A stretch of DNA of 64,000 nt, taken from Ignelater luminosus. Taxonomy: Eukaryota > Arthropoda > Insecta > Coleoptera > Elateridae. The stretch is from NCBI GenBank assembly GCA_011009095.1, contig VTPC01091309.1, positions 115,410 to 179,409 of the forward strand, read 5' to 3'. A model generated the notes under the pieces. That model had not been told where the DNA came from. It saw nothing but the letters and a program-made list of their open reading frames with translations, and searched no databases. Both the position numbers and the translations under genes were made by a program. Below, piece by piece: positions 1 to 12,400 of this stretch (positions are counted from its first letter, which is position 1; the number at the start of each line of letters is the position of its first letter).

Positions 1-420
1 TTGTTCGTTCGAACGGTAACTTCCTACGCCAAATGATATTGCGAAACCCATAGAGGACATATGTTTGGCAAATATGTTAATACTTAAAACAAGTCCGGGC
101 AACAGGTGAGCGGGCACTCCTTATAGGTACCTGGACGTGGCGCCGGCACCGTCCACGCACCTCGACGTCACGATGGCTAACACAACATACACAACATGAC
201 GTCACCTTGCAACCATAATAAATACCCATATAATATACGACGATGTCAAGTCATATAATAAATACTTGCGGGCTTATCTTGCGAGATCCGATTTTATTGA
301 GCTAACACGTTATGGTCACGGTCCAAAGAATCGCCAAGCTTTATGCGGGGATCCAAACCTATACGTCTTATTCCGCATTCAAATTATACGCTGATGCGAT
401 ATGCAAATTTTAACATTTCC
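1..420. other. GC-richer block, unassigned
   Basis: The first 300 bases are clearly richer in G+C than the surroundings. They contain a TATA-like run near 230-240 and an AATAAA-like signal near 260. This is the look of a promoter plus polyadenylation region, so a solo LTR-like fossil is possible. No matching second copy is present in the window and no reading frame is recognisable. A host 5' region is an equal alternative. Confidence 0.2.
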
Positions 421-2290
421 TTATAAAAATCCGAGCAAGGAATGCCTGTAAATAGCAGTATATTTGATATGATGCAATAATAAAAGGAGAGTGAACGTAA
501 ATTTCGAGCAAGATGCGATGAAAAACTCTGTATTGTAAAGTTTAAATGGAGGAGTGGCTGCGACCTCCCCGATAACCAGTTCCTAATCGCTGAAGAACGA
601 TGTGCATAATGCGACAGGCGCTCGAGATGTTTATAAACACCACACTGAACGTATTTTTATCTAAGGTACAAGAATTCCTTGGCAGCAGAAAACTTATTAT
701 TTTTTCAACGCGAAACAATTCTAGTTTTGCATATTATTCAGATTTCTTTAAAGGCAAACAAGTTTGGTTTCAAAGAAAATTCACGTGGTTGTGAAATTTC
801 CATTTACACCCTGAGAGTTTCTTATCGGTTTATTGGAATTAATTTGTAAAATCGTGGAATTTACTATAATAACGCGTGATTTCTCTTTCAGTCAATAATT
901 TTTAGTGGTCACCGTTATATTAGCAAAAACTTTCTTTTTCCTTTTGTTCTTACTAATAACTGAATGAACTTCTTTTCACTTTCTTTCTTAATGTTTTCAA
1001 CATGCAAATTAATAGCAGACAGCTTTAAAAGATTGATAATTAATATATTATTGGTTTTTCATTTTTGTGTTTCTGTTTTTACTAGCGCTATCATATACTT
1101 CTTAATGATATTTCGAGAAAAACAATGAGGCGCATTATTAAGTGCAAATGTCTGCTTACAGTACAATGGAACACTTCATTACACTTAAACACAATAATTG
1201 GACAATTACAATCGATTGAAATAATAATCTATCATGAAGTTAACGTTTCATTAGATTTATGTCACTGTATAGTCGGCATTCAGTAGCAGGGACAGCGTTA
1301 AAAAATCTCTTTTTTTTAAAGGTTCGCATTAATTTAAACATTACGTACTATTTAGTTTGTGTTGCAAGCAAGCATTATAATCAGAATTCAAGCTTCTAGT
1401 TATTGTGATCATTTAGTTTAGTTGCTAGCATTCTTTTGCCAAGTATTCCAAAGAAAGATTGTCATTAAAGAGAAAACTGACGATCCCATATTACAAATCT
1501 GCAATATTGTAAAACTAGTTTTCACACCAAGGTTTCAAGCTCCACATTACCAAATCTAGCTGTCAGGATTTTTGAGTTGATTACTTGCAAATATTCAGTT
1601 TTCCTTATCCACGGTTTACTCAAAAATTAACAGCAAACCATTGAATGGGTCAAATCCAGCTTACCGATTTTCTGCCGTCACATTTTTCGACAAGGAGGTA
1701 AAAGTAAGCATCACCTATCTTCAGTTGATATATTTATGTCTGTGGAAGATTCTTTTCGGAAAACCCGGAAAACTTATACTGCAAGAATAAGTACTTTCGA
1801 TAAAACCTAACCTGATCTTTCCTGAAGCTTATTTTTAAAAACTTACTAACAGATACTAAAAATAAGTGAAGCCTAGTAGAACAGTAACGACTTTCTATAA
1901 ATCCTTGGTTTGATGATTTTATAAGATTTAAGACTCTTTGAACAAGGGTTGTGGCGCGAAGATAAAGCGTCTTCAACCTCGCTTTTAAGTGGTGCACCCT
2001 ATTATTACTAACGAGGTTCTAGCGACCGAGGACTGGCAATATAATCACAGATCACTAAAATCTGGAGGAAAAAATGTTTTCAGGAAATAGGACTGTCAAG
2101 CAGACCATCACGTGGAAGGAAAATGGAAAACATCAGGTTGAAGGTCTTATCCCAATAAATGCAACCTTACGTAAATATGAATATGTCTTTGAAAGTAAGA
2201 ATTCTAGAGTTAAAACAGTCCTCCATTCGGATCTCCAGAAGGGGACTGCTAGCGAAGAGAAAATGACCATAGTAAAGTTGAAGAAGGTAG
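421..2290. other. No recognisable gene
   Basis: AT-rich sequence. Short open frames at 600-794 (+), 1734-1997 (-) and 2074-2298 (+) do not resemble a family I know. The last one lies directly upstream of the LINE endonuclease and could be the LINE's own 5' region. Confidence 0.4.
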
Positions 2291-4975
2291 AGACATGAAT
2301 ATTAAAACACTCCTAAAATGAGGCAAGTTGGAAAACATTAAATAGGAAATGAAGAATAACAGTTTAGACATTCTGGGTCTATGCAAGATTAGATGGTCTC
2401 AAGAAACAGACATATGGAGCGGAGAATACAGGATAATAAGATTAGCAGCAGTAGGAACAATAATTAACAAAAATGCTGGACGGAAAGTCAAAGGATATAC
2501 GTGTTCTCCACAATGAAAGAATTATTTTAGTGAGAATTGAGACAATTCCGAAAGATACCAGAATAATATATGCGTATATGCCAACAACAGATCATGAGGA
2601 GGAGGAAATCGAAACAATGTATACAGATATAGAAAGCCTAATAAAATATGTAAAAGGGGACGTAAACGCGGTAATTGGGAAAGGTCCAAGGAAAATAGGA
2701 AAATACGGTAAGAAGATACGGTCTAGGAAAACGGAACGAAAGAGGAGAAAGTCTTATAGAATTCTGTACAAAACACAATCTAGTGATAGCAAACACCATG
2801 TTCCAACACCATGTTAGAAGAAGGTACACGTGGAGAATGCCGGAAGATAAAACAACGACTATAATATTAGTCTAACAGATTCAAGAACCAACTAAAAACT
2901 GTAGAAACTACTCTGCAGCAGATACAGATAGCGATCATAATCTAGTGGTTACGACATGTGATCACAGATTTAAGAACATCAAAAAGGCAAATCAGGGAAT
3001 AACATCACAATTAAGTGACCTAAAAGATGAAAAAATACAAGAAAAATCTAAGCAGCAATGTTCAAAACCAGAAGAAATAGAAGGAACATGGAAGACTCTC
3101 AAGACAGCCATGGAACAGTCAGCAAATGAAGTACTACAAGAACATAAACGGGAAAACGCTAAATCGTGGATAAACAAGAAAATCCTAGACCTAATGAAAA
3201 ACATAAAGGAAGCACACAAACGGCACAACAAAAAAAGGACAGCAGAAATAAAGAGAAATACGGAACAAGGTAAACAGAGAATGTCCGGAAGAGAAAGAGC
3301 GATACATGGAAGAAAAGTATTAAGAAATAGAAAAACAGATAATAAGAGAAAAACATGATCTAGCCTATTAAGCCGTAAAAAACTTTTTCAAAGAACCTAG
3401 AAAGAGATAACAAGGGTTAGAAAACAAAACTGGTCAACTGATGTTCGAACCTCACGAAACAGTCGAGATTTGAAAAAAGAAGACGAAGAAGAAGAGCTAC
3501 ATATATTAAACGAGACAAGAAAGGAAGATGAACGAGACTATTACGAGATCAGAATAGGAAAGGGTGGTCGCAGATATAAAAAATGACAAAGCAGATCGAA
3601 TACCGGCTAAGACAATAAAACAAATAGGAGAAGCAAACCATGAGATACTACATGCACTGATAAATGAAATGCAGAAGTACCAGAAGTACCATAAATGCCA
3701 AGACTACAGGACAATAAGCCTAATATCACACGCTTCTAAAATACTCAGCAAAGTAGTACAAAGAAGAATAAAGGCAAAAATAGAAGAATACCTTTCAGAC
3801 GATCAGTTCGAGTTCAGGAAGAAATCAGCAACAAGAGATGCAATATTAGCATTGCGTCTGGGAAAAGAAAAAAGAATACGAAAAGGAAAAAAGACATATC
3901 TGACGTTTATAGATATGGAAAAAGCCTTCGATAACGTGCGATGGTCCACACTTTTCGAAATGCTATATAAAACTGGAGTAGAAGAAAAAGATATTAGAAA
4001 AATTTACGCTTTTTATAAAAACCAGCTAGCGATAATCCAGAATGGAGAAATACGAAGAGAAAAATTAAACAAGGCGTCAGACAAGGATGTGGCTTATCCC
4101 CGCTGCTTTTTAATGTATGCATTGACTATGTACTTAATCAGTATAAAGAAGCAACAAACATAGGAGTAGAAATACAAGGAGCAAAAATCGCCATGCTAAG
4201 ATATGCCAAGATATGGTAACGCTAACCGAAAGTGAAAAAGAGTTAAACCAAGCGATGAGAGAAATGAACATCACCCTGAAACAATACAATATGAAAATTA
4301 ATAAAACGAAAACAAAAGTAATGGTATGCAGTAAAACAGGCCAAGAAGAAGCAGCAATATCTCTAGATGGGCAGCAACTCCAAAACGTTGAATCTTTCTG
4401 CCACCTGCAAAGTATAATTACTAGAGACGGAAGAAGCAGGGCAGAGATTAGGTCAAGAATTGCTCAAGCAAAAATAGCTTTCAATAAAAAGAAAAGCCTT
4501 ATGGCATTGAATAGATTATCACTTGCACACAAAAAACGATTATTAAAAATGTACGTTTTGAGTATTGTGCCATACGAATGCGAAAGCTGGACAATATCTC
4601 AAGGTGAGAGGCAAAAATTGAAATCATTTGAATTATGGTGCTACTGGAGGATGATGAAGCATTAGCAAGAATCCAGAAAAAAGAAAAAAACTCTGCGGAA
4701 ATACATCACAAAGAAAAGAGACACCATATACTAAGAGAGGATGGTTTAATGAGCACAATACAAAAGGGAGTGATAGAGGGCAAAAGCGCACAGGAATGAC
4801 CAAGATTACAATATACACCGTAAATTACGCAAGATATGAACTGCCAAACAGATCAAGAATTTAAACCACTGGCCCAGAATCGCCATACATGGCAGCCACG
4901 GTTGCAATAAACCAATCGAGAAGATTGATGACTATGGAGGAGAGTAGAGGAATAAAATTATTATTACAGCCTCTC
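2291..4975 (+). mobile_element. Degenerate RTE-like LINE, endonuclease plus reverse transcriptase
   Basis: Relic of a non-LTR retrotransposon of the type often annotated in insects as endonuclease-reverse transcriptase. The endonuclease begins near 2294 and shows the YMPTTDHEEEEIE block at 2577-2617 and the SDHNLV histidine motif near 2930. The RT follows at about 3564-4680, with DYRTISLISHASKIL, then FIDMEKAFDN (motif A), RQGCGLSP (motif B) near 4077, and a C-terminal domain with RIAQAKIAFNKKKSL and SWTISQGER. The catalytic Y/F-A-D-D motif is destroyed near 4200 (read as RYAKIW then a stop). At least three frame changes separate the parts. The 3' part near 4895-4950 still reads NQSR followed by a short tail. 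It cannot be active. The clade (RTE-like) is inferred from sequence flavour only. Confidence 0.85.
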
Positions 4976-5699
4976 CTTGCTTTGGGCATATTGTACGTTG
5001 AGCCTCTATCCACTGTTCTTTCGTGTCGTCACCTATTTTCATCTCTAGTAAGCTTACAAAAGACACGTCAAAAAAGTGTTTACATATTTGAAAGTTCTGG
5101 CATAAAACCAACTGCATTTTTAATGCCTTTGCTTTCTTAATTTAATTTGAAGATCCTCTGCAATTATTCTACAAATACTTTTTTCAGAGACAGTGCCAAG
5201 TATTGACATTGCCTGTGATTTCAAAAATGTAATATCTAGACACTTCTACTAAAATGTTATCGTTCAAACCTTCCTTTTGTTTAAATTCGTTTCGTATAAT
5301 TAAATATTATTGGTTAAGCTAGCACAGCACTAAAAATGCAGAAGTGGAAAAAGGCCTTTTTGAATAAAAGCTAACCACGACAATGGATGCCTTTTATTTT
5401 AGAAGAGGATTTATGACATTTATCTTCTGAGCAGCATACCTTTTCATAATTGGCACACTTGCAACTTCTCCCTTCTCCTATGTTCTTTTTACAAGCTGAC
5501 TACTATTTAAAAAAAACTACAATAACATAGTTTAATACCAAGCAAAGGAAAAACTTCAGGTTGATAAATTCTGTTCTTACTGGTTCTACGAAGATTGTTC
5601 ACTGGAAACACTTTTGATCAGGGTATCAGTGACTTCGCCGCCATGGCAACGGAATTCATTAAAAGTTTTGTTTGTTTAAGTACTAATGACGCATTTGTC
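4976..5699. other. No recognisable gene
   Basis: AT-rich spacer between the LINE tail and the mariner scrap. I see no repeat or reading frame I can assign. Confidence 0.4.
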
Positions 5700-6120
5700 G
5701 AAACTATTTGCATTTGGCTCTTCTCGAAGCATTGTTACTGAGTTGCAAAATGACATCCATGATCGAAAATTCGTCCAAAAATAATTTGTGTTCTGTTATT
5801 CAGTTTTTGGCAGTTGAGGGTCGTGAGCCAATAGAAATTTATAGGAGAATTGTTGCTGGTGATGAGTCTTGGTGTTATCACTACGAACCAGTAGAAGCAT
5901 CCACAATTGAAAAGCTCACAAGTGGTGTCATTCTTCTGCATGATAATGCTCAACCCCATGTGGCTCATATAGTTCAAGATCTGCTTGGGCCTATAAAATG
6001 GGAAGTTTTAGAACATCCGCCTTACAGTTCGATATTCACCGTGTGATTTTCATGTGTTTGGCCCATTAAAGCAGGCCCGAAAATATTTTATCAGTAGGGT
6101 ATTTATAGATTGATTAAACA
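5700..6120 (+). pseudogene. Mariner transposase fragment with internal deletion
   Basis: Remnant of a mariner (IS630-Tc1-mariner) DD34D transposase. An N-terminal segment (SVIQFLAVEGREPIEIYRR) is followed directly by the catalytic segment VAGDESWCYHYEP, which carries the first-half catalytic aspartate block. Then come GVILLHDNAQPHVA (second catalytic aspartate) and WEVLEHPPYS. A frame change then leads into CDFHVFGPLK near 6041-6070. In intact relatives well over 100 residues lie between the first two blocks, so an internal deletion has joined them. I could not find paired terminal inverted repeats. Not functional. Confidence 0.85.
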
Positions 6121-7585
6121 ATGGAACTCAGTCCTTACTGTTAATGGAGATTTCTTTTGAATTTGTTGAATTAGAAATGTCTTGCAGCTTCTAAACGTGT
6201 TTTAATTGAACAATCCTTGTATATTCTACACTATTAATAAATTTAAAAATCTACAAAGCTTAGGCTTAGGCTCAATATTGTACTAACTCTAACTGTGTTT
6301 ATTAAAACTCACCAGAAATGTAACTATAGATTGGAGTTTGGAACTTCTAACTATCTGTCCCATGCATATATAGAAAGCTGTAATAAATACTGATACACTT
6401 TACTAAGTATACCTTTCTCAAGATTTAAGGCCCTAATCATGATTTAACTCCTTAATTATTAGAAAGGAAGATTCATGATACTTAGTTTGATATAAAACAT
6501 TAAGAAACCAGATGTAGTAGTGTGCCTGCACTACGGCGTACTAAAGTTAATGGTACTGGTACTAATTGCCCATAAGTTCAATTTCTAAATTACAGAACAA
6601 AACAACAAAAGTGTGGTTTTTGAGATTTCCAAGTGCATCGAACCCCAGCCCAGTTTCTAAACATTTGCATTGAAAAACCAATAATTGAAAACAGAACAAA
6701 TAAGGAAGTTGCAACAAAGACTTTGTGAGCGCAAAAGATAAAAAGTTAAGTGGGTAGCAACCAAGCGAGAGGGTCGTTACAGACTTTTACTACCTAGATT
6801 TTTCCCGCATCCTTGCGTATACTTGCAAGTGTAATCAGAAAGTGTACGTACCGTCAAGTTATCACGAAAAGATTCTTTTTGCGATGAAACATTTAAATAC
6901 TATTTTGAATTTTGCAATGGACGTTTACAAATCACCACGTTTGAAAGTCATAATAAACCTAAGAAAGTATCTCTGAATTTGATAACTTGTCAGTTTCAAA
7001 ATCACCGTACTCTAACATAGGGGGTTATTTGTCAACGTGTTTGCTTGGCTTTGAACTGATCAACTTTCCTTTGGGACATGCGTTAGATAGAGAAGCAAAG
7101 TTATTATGTTTATTTCTACTTTATCTTCATATTGTCCGTGTATGTATTTACTTAGATCTAACCCCGGTCTTCATCAACTTGTTCAGTGGCCTTCAATTGA
7201 GTGCTTTAGTTCTTGATATATTTATCAGAACATCTTGAAGGTTGCGGTGCCTAGATATACGTCGTCAAAGTACTATTGTAAAGTGCATTACTGATCTTGA
7301 TTCTGTTTTGCATTCGCATTTGACCTTGTTCTGTCTTTTTATTTTATGGGCTGTAAATAGAAATTTTGCAAACATGAAAAGTCACTTTGAAATAGCGTGT
7401 CAATTTTTATATTTTTAGTTCTTTTGTTGTGAGAAGGTTCACTTTAAATATCAATGGCTTGCATTTTTAATTAATTGTAGGCTTAAGAACGAAGACTCTT
7501 TGGCAACCGTCGCGTCGGAATGTCTGCAATTTTACTTGTCATCAAGAATGTTTACTGTTTCTAACTTGTTTAAAACTCAGTTGTC
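6121..7585. other. No recognisable gene
   Basis: AT-rich. The open frame at 6987-7238 (+) encodes 83 hydrophobic-rich residues of no recognisable family and is probably chance. Confidence 0.4.
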
Positions 7586-7935
7586 GTAGAAATTTTAAGA
7601 ATCGTAGTCTTATAAAACAGATCTAGATGTCCTCATAAAGAATAGTCAAGCAGATTGAGATTCGCAGATATGTCTGTTTATCTAACCGATCCTCTTCTGA
7701 TCCAGGGTTCATGGTAAGTTTGAAGCAGAAATTTTCTAATTATGAAACTGGAATGAGTTGTAGCTCTATTAGGTATAAACCAAGACAGACTTCGAATGTG
7801 CACTGAAACATCTTCCAGAAGTGTTGTAAAATGTTACTGTAAACGTGTTCATTCAACGTCGGGGGCAAACAAAAAGGACCAAGTAGTAATCCCCAATCAT
7901 ATCAGCCCAAACATTATCTAGGAATTGTTTTTGGT
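7586..7935 (-). pseudogene. Mariner-like transposase fragment
   Basis: Read on the minus strand from about 7935 downwards, the sequence gives HQKQFLDNVWADMIGDY. It continues, with frame changes, into a SVHIRSLSWF stretch, WIRRGSVR, and NLNLLDYSLxGHLDLFYKT. This is the order of the insect IS630-Tc1-mariner family in which NVWAGI(I/V)GD precedes a W-x-HDGAPAHFS block, RWIGRGGPIAWP and DLNPLDFFLWGHLK. Here the catalytic HDGA block has become a garbled stretch. Only the C-terminal half is present, with several breaks. The family call rests on motif order and spacing. Confidence 0.65.
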
Positions 7936-9277
7936 GGTTAATGTTATGCAGATTTTTCTGTGCCTACTGTTGATTGTTATCAAAATTCATTATTTTATTT
8001 TTGTAACTATTCACCAACCATGAGCCTCAGTTCAAAGTAAGTTTTCTAAAGACACGGTTCCTTTAAATATGATACGATTAAAATAAATATTTCGAAAGAA
8101 CTGTTCGTAAAGTTAACTGGGACCTTATAAATCTCCAGCTATTTGTTTTCCTAAATCACAAACTCCAACGGTCTTCTGAGTTCCTAGACAGGACTGTAAA
8201 AAAGCAGCAAAATAAACAACAATACATACTCGGTTATACAGCATCTACCTAATATGTTAATAACTAGAAAGCCTTAATTGTATAATATGACCGCATGAGA
8301 ATTTTACTACAAAAACGCAAGATTCTACATGGTAATGAAAGAAAGTGGTTAAAGTGGTTATAAGTTCTTATCAGAAATTGCAATTCCTGCATGCCTAAAA
8401 AAAGTAGAAATATTTAAATTATTCCTTTGAGAATATTTTGTTGACAGTAAACCGTCAAGTAATCAACAGCTGCTTTTAACAGCAGCATCCAACACACTAA
8501 TCAGATTTCAAAAGTCCCTTTATGTGTAAATATTTAATAAATTGCTTTTAACTTTTTTGTATTTTCTAACGCCATCAATATTTAAAAGAGAGCTACTTTA
8601 TTTTTTTTCCTACTTACTGGAAGAGAAATCTCAAGATCTTGACCATTCCTCGGTTCTGTAATTTCCGAATCCGAGCTAAATAGACAGTTGATATTAGCAA
8701 CATGCAATCGAATTCTATGGAAGTAGGTATGGTTCCTAAACTACGGGTAGAAAGAACATTAACAAGCACACATCACTTGTGTCCGCATTGAAAGACTAAA
8801 AAGGGTCATTCAAATAGAAAGAAAGTTGCTTCAACTTATTTTTCAAGAACGACCAAATATAGAGTTTTGATTCCCGGTTGGAGGTTACTCCAAATTCCTA
8901 CAACTGCTTGTTCTTCAGAAGGCAATGGCAAACCATCGAGGTATACTTTGGACGGAAGATTGCCCTAACTAAAAATATTCTCAGATCCTCTCGATAATTC
9001 TGAGCTCTCACAAAACAAGTATAAGAAGAGAATCGCCAAGCGTCCTGCAGAGCATACGTCACTCGAAAATGAATTCAATTGACTGGTAAGTCAAGTTTTC
9101 TTCTACTCTGAATAAGGTAAGGTACTGAAATAATGTTAAAAAGAATAAATACCTACATATTGTAGGTGCTTAACGTCGTATTGTTTACCAAACTGGAAAG
9201 TAAGTTAGGTAGCTTAAAACAACATGGTATCACGCTAGAATCTAGTATAGTTTTGAACCTATGATGGTAAGTTACAT
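7936..9277. other. No recognisable gene
   Basis: AT-rich sequence with no frame above chance. A short block around 8915-8945 looks more structured than its surroundings but I cannot assign it. Confidence 0.35.
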
Positions 9278-9815
9278 ACAGGGTTAGCCAAAAGTCTAGA
9301 AATAGTCTTATTGTAGCAATACCTATAGAATTAACGAAATAATGACCAGTGGGGGGGTATATTGGACTATCTTATCTACATTCTGACAGGAAAAAAATCA
9401 ATTAATTAATAACAGGAATACAACACTTAAGGTGTAGGGCAATACGGGTCACTAGCAACGGCCGCCAGCCTAGTATCATAATGGCTCCGCTAACTCCCCA
9501 CCTATAGGATGCAGCTAGATGATGTAGGCGGAGCATAAATACCTGAAACACACTAAAACTGCAAACTTTATTAATTTATTATAGCGAAGCGAATTATTTT
9601 ATTTAATGTTTTTCTTCACTGTCGTATCTAGGCACTAGGGTGCCATTTAAAAATTAAAAGTTGATATGAATTACACGGAACTGGATAATTGAATTAATTT
9701 TTTCGTGTCAGAATGTAGATAAGATATTCTAACATAGCCCCCAAGGGTTATTATTCCTCTAATTCTATTGGTATTGCTACAGTAAGACTGTTTCCAGACT
9801 TTTGGCTAACCCTGT
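9278..9815. mobile_element. MITE with long terminal inverted repeats
   Basis: Non-autonomous DNA element of about 540 bp without coding capacity. The left end reads CAGGGTTAGCCAAAAGTCT and the right end is its inverted match ending GGCTAACCCTG. Complementarity continues imperfectly for about 130 bases each side, including the inner block TATCTTATCTACATTCTGAC at 9370-9390 against its complement near 9708-9730. The left flank is TA. The right flank starts TGTA, so a TA target duplication is possible but imperfect. The right end lies 2-3 bases from the start of the next TIR element. Probably mobilised by a Tc1/mariner-type transposase (inference). Confidence 0.8.
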
Positions 9816-9818
9816 GTA

Positions 9819-11631
9819 GTCCAGTGAATTTGTATAAAAAAAGGCGATTCCTTCCAAAGGTCGGGTAGTTTTGAATTTTTGATATGTTATTTGGTTATGG
9901 ACAGTAATACAAAATCAAAGTTTGTGACCTCGGCGCGCCACCAAAAGCGGCACTACATCAAAACAACCGCTAGATTTTGGAACTTTTTTCAGTTTTTGCC
10001 GAATATATTGGAAACTAAGCGTCTTTTGCAAAAAGTATTTCTTTGATTTTTTAAAGTAGACTCAATTTGCTATAATTTGAGTACAGAACGAAATTTATAT
10101 GGTTAGTAATTCCTGAGGTACGCGAAAATTGCATAAGTCCACTTATATTGCAAAATATTTCTTAAACTACCACTTTAGGTAACAATTCATTTTGAACAAA
10201 TTTCAAGAGCATCTAAGTAGCTACAGCTTTAGTACTGAATGATTTCCCAAGATAATAATGTAGTAAGTATAGAAATGTTGCATATAATGTACTCTAATGT
10301 ATTACGTAAATGATGGTACCGTAAGTAAAGAGGTACGTAAGTGTGAATAAAACTGTAATTTTTAGATAAAACTAACGCGGTTCTTAGTAAGAGAAAAGTG
10401 CAATTGTCCTTGAGTTGTAATCATGAACCACACAATGAGAAGATGGGTGGGGCGAAACAGGGGATGCTGAACAACAGCTTACCTTTCTCAAGAAAAAGTT
10501 TTGTCAAAAGGGAGGCTTTTTGATCTGTTGAAGGGACACGTTTCAAAAAGCTTCTCTAGTGTGTTAATGTTTGTTCACGCGTTCAGCGGGTGCGATTCAA
10601 CATCCTACATTTCTGGCCAAGAGAAAAGCAAATTTTGCTCTTGTTCAAACAACGACCTTATCTTGAAAATAAAGCAAGGATTTTCTTGAATTCTAACAGC
10701 CGGGGAAGTTGCTAAGGCGGGGAAGTCTATCCTTGTTCAACTGTATGAAGGGGACCTCAAAAAAGAAGACCTGAACGACCTGCGCTACAATCTGTTTACA
10801 AGGGTAGCGGCCAAAACCAAATGTAATATTGTCAGACTACCGCCAACCAGTGATGCTGCTGAGTATCATAGTCTGAGGACTTGTTACCAAGTGCAGACAT
10901 GGTTGGAAAATAAGAAAAATTCTTTTGAAAAAGGGTGGGTTGCTATAAGTTTGGGTCCCTCTTCAAGCAAGAGTGATAGGCAAGCGGCTCCACTATCTCT
11001 ACTTAAATTTATTTTATGCAAGAAAAGGTGCATGAATGCATGTGGTTACAGGAAGGCAGGACTCAATTGATCTTTCCTATGCATACCATGCTTGGACAGT
11101 CGTGCGACAACAGTCCGCAACCACTCATTGACTTTGACGATGAAGAAGTTGATGCACCAGAGAAAATTGAAGCAGTCAGTGTAGAAAATGTGGCAAGTGA
11201 GAACAAAGCAAATGAGGAAACGGTGTTTGAGAAAGAAATCATCTCTTCCACTTTTTCAAAGAAATTGAAAACCAACTAGTGTTCAAGTTGGCTGATGTTA
11301 TGCGGGTTTAACAAATGTACTACACTGCTATGTTTTTTGAAAACAAACATTTTTCGAAAAGGTATATCTCAGGAACTACTAAACGTACAGATCTCGTTCT
11401 AATTATAGCACATTTAGTCTACTTTACAAAAAGAAATAGAGAGTTTCCAAGATATTCAGCAAAAACTTTAAAAAATTGCCAAAATCTAGCGGTTTTTTTT
11501 GATGTGGCGCGGTTTCCGGTGGCGCGCCGAGGTCACAAACTTGGATTTTTTATCACTGTTCATAACCAAATAACATCAAAAATTCAAAACTACCCGACCT
11601 TTTGCAAGGAATTTCTACGGATTCACTGTAC
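9819..11631 (+). mobile_element. 1.8-kb TIR element carrying an orphan gene fragment
   Basis: DNA transposon-like unit bounded by very long inverted repeats. The left arm (about 9819-10130) matches the complement of the right arm (about 11340-11631). Both begin G-T-x-CAGTGAAT, then ATTCCTT, AAAGGTCGGGTAGTTTTG, TTATTTGGTTATG, TTTGTGACCTCGGCGCGCC and ACCGCTAGATTTTGG. Each arm is flanked by TA. Identity falls off gradually inwards over about 280-300 bases. The interior holds one partial reading frame of an uncharacterised family (10440-11279) and no recognisable DDE transposase, so this copy is probably non-autonomous or internally deleted. Long TIRs and TA flanks are seen; the superfamily is unknown to me. 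Confidence 0.8.
10440..11279 (+). pseudogene. C-terminal part of an uncharacterised family with HAFSGCDS motif
   Basis: The frame starting before 10501 reads FVHAFSGCDSTSYISGQ, has one in-frame stop at 10687-10689, and continues in the same frame. It then shows EVAKAGKSILVQLYEG, LNDLRYNLF, LPPTSDAAEYHSLR, YQVQTWL and a Cys-rich CKKRCMNAC segment near 11018-11045. A frame change there moves coding into an acidic tail, NSPQPLIDFDDEEV. I recall many uncharacterised arthropod and cnidarian proteins with this order (HA(I/F)SGCDTTS, LPPTxxAAxxHxxRxYxQVQxWL, C-x-C-rich block, SPQPLEDFDDED). Their function is not known to me. The Cys-rich block resembles metal-binding CxC repeats. The N-terminal part of the family is absent. 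Its position inside the long-TIR element suggests that the family travels as a transposon gene. Confidence 0.7.
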
Positions 11632-12400
11632 TAATATGCTTTCACTTTAATCTGATCTTGTTTGAATTTAAAAATACAATACAATTTTTTAAGCTACTTA
11701 TAGAACTTTTAAATCAGGCTTCTTTTGTTTTACAGAAGAAAGAGGCAGAATTATAGTAGTTATAAATTCTGATAAGGTGATTTATTTGTCATTGTCTTTA
11801 AGGCAATTAACTTGTTGCTTAAATTAACTTTCCGATGATATCATTAAAGTGCCTTAAATGATTTTTGTGTGCATTAAATTGGATTTTTGTTACCAACACG
11901 AATAATCCTTTCTTAACAATTTTTTAGGTTCTTTAGCTGGCTGGTGTAAACCACACACGCTTCATTAAATAACTAATTGAGTCATACTTAATTTTAAAAA
12001 AATAATTTTTAAGGTAAACCAAGCAGATTATTTCATTTTATATCTTTGATTCTTTTTTTTATCTTATTTTATCTCTCAAAACTATGTAGCCTAACAATCT
12101 ATCTACAAAACCAAAGTTTTGCTTATACTTGACAATATAAATTACTTTCTTTTTCATTTTTATTACTTGTTATCAGGGGTTATTTTTAAGTATCTTTTAA
12201 TACTAACCAAATGATTAAAATGAGGAGGAAAATCCAAACCGCAGTGAACGATAACAGAAAAATTTCATTCAGAAATATGACATTGTTAACCATACCAAAT
12301 TTTCTATGAATTAATTTGTCTTACACGAATTGTACTACACTAACTCATATCTTAATAGTACTATCTGCAAGTGTTGATTTTCTTCATATCTACTGTAATT
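11632..12400. other. No recognisable gene
   Basis: Very AT-rich spacer with no assignable frame or repeat. Confidence 0.4.

Noticed and set aside
1-420. Confident LTR call for the first block
   Set aside because: TATA-like and polyadenylation-like signals alone are not enough. No partner copy or adjacent element is visible.
1734-1997. Possible small host protein on the minus strand
   Set aside because: 87 residues with no family resemblance, no supporting context and AT-biased composition.
6987-7238. Possible membrane protein
   Set aside because: Hydrophobic-looking chance frame in AT-rich DNA with no start context or relatives known to me.
8915-8945. Sequence resembling a common vertebrate-type repeat edge (GAAGGCAATGGCAAACCA)
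   Set aside because: Too short, single copy and no flanking similarity that I could follow.
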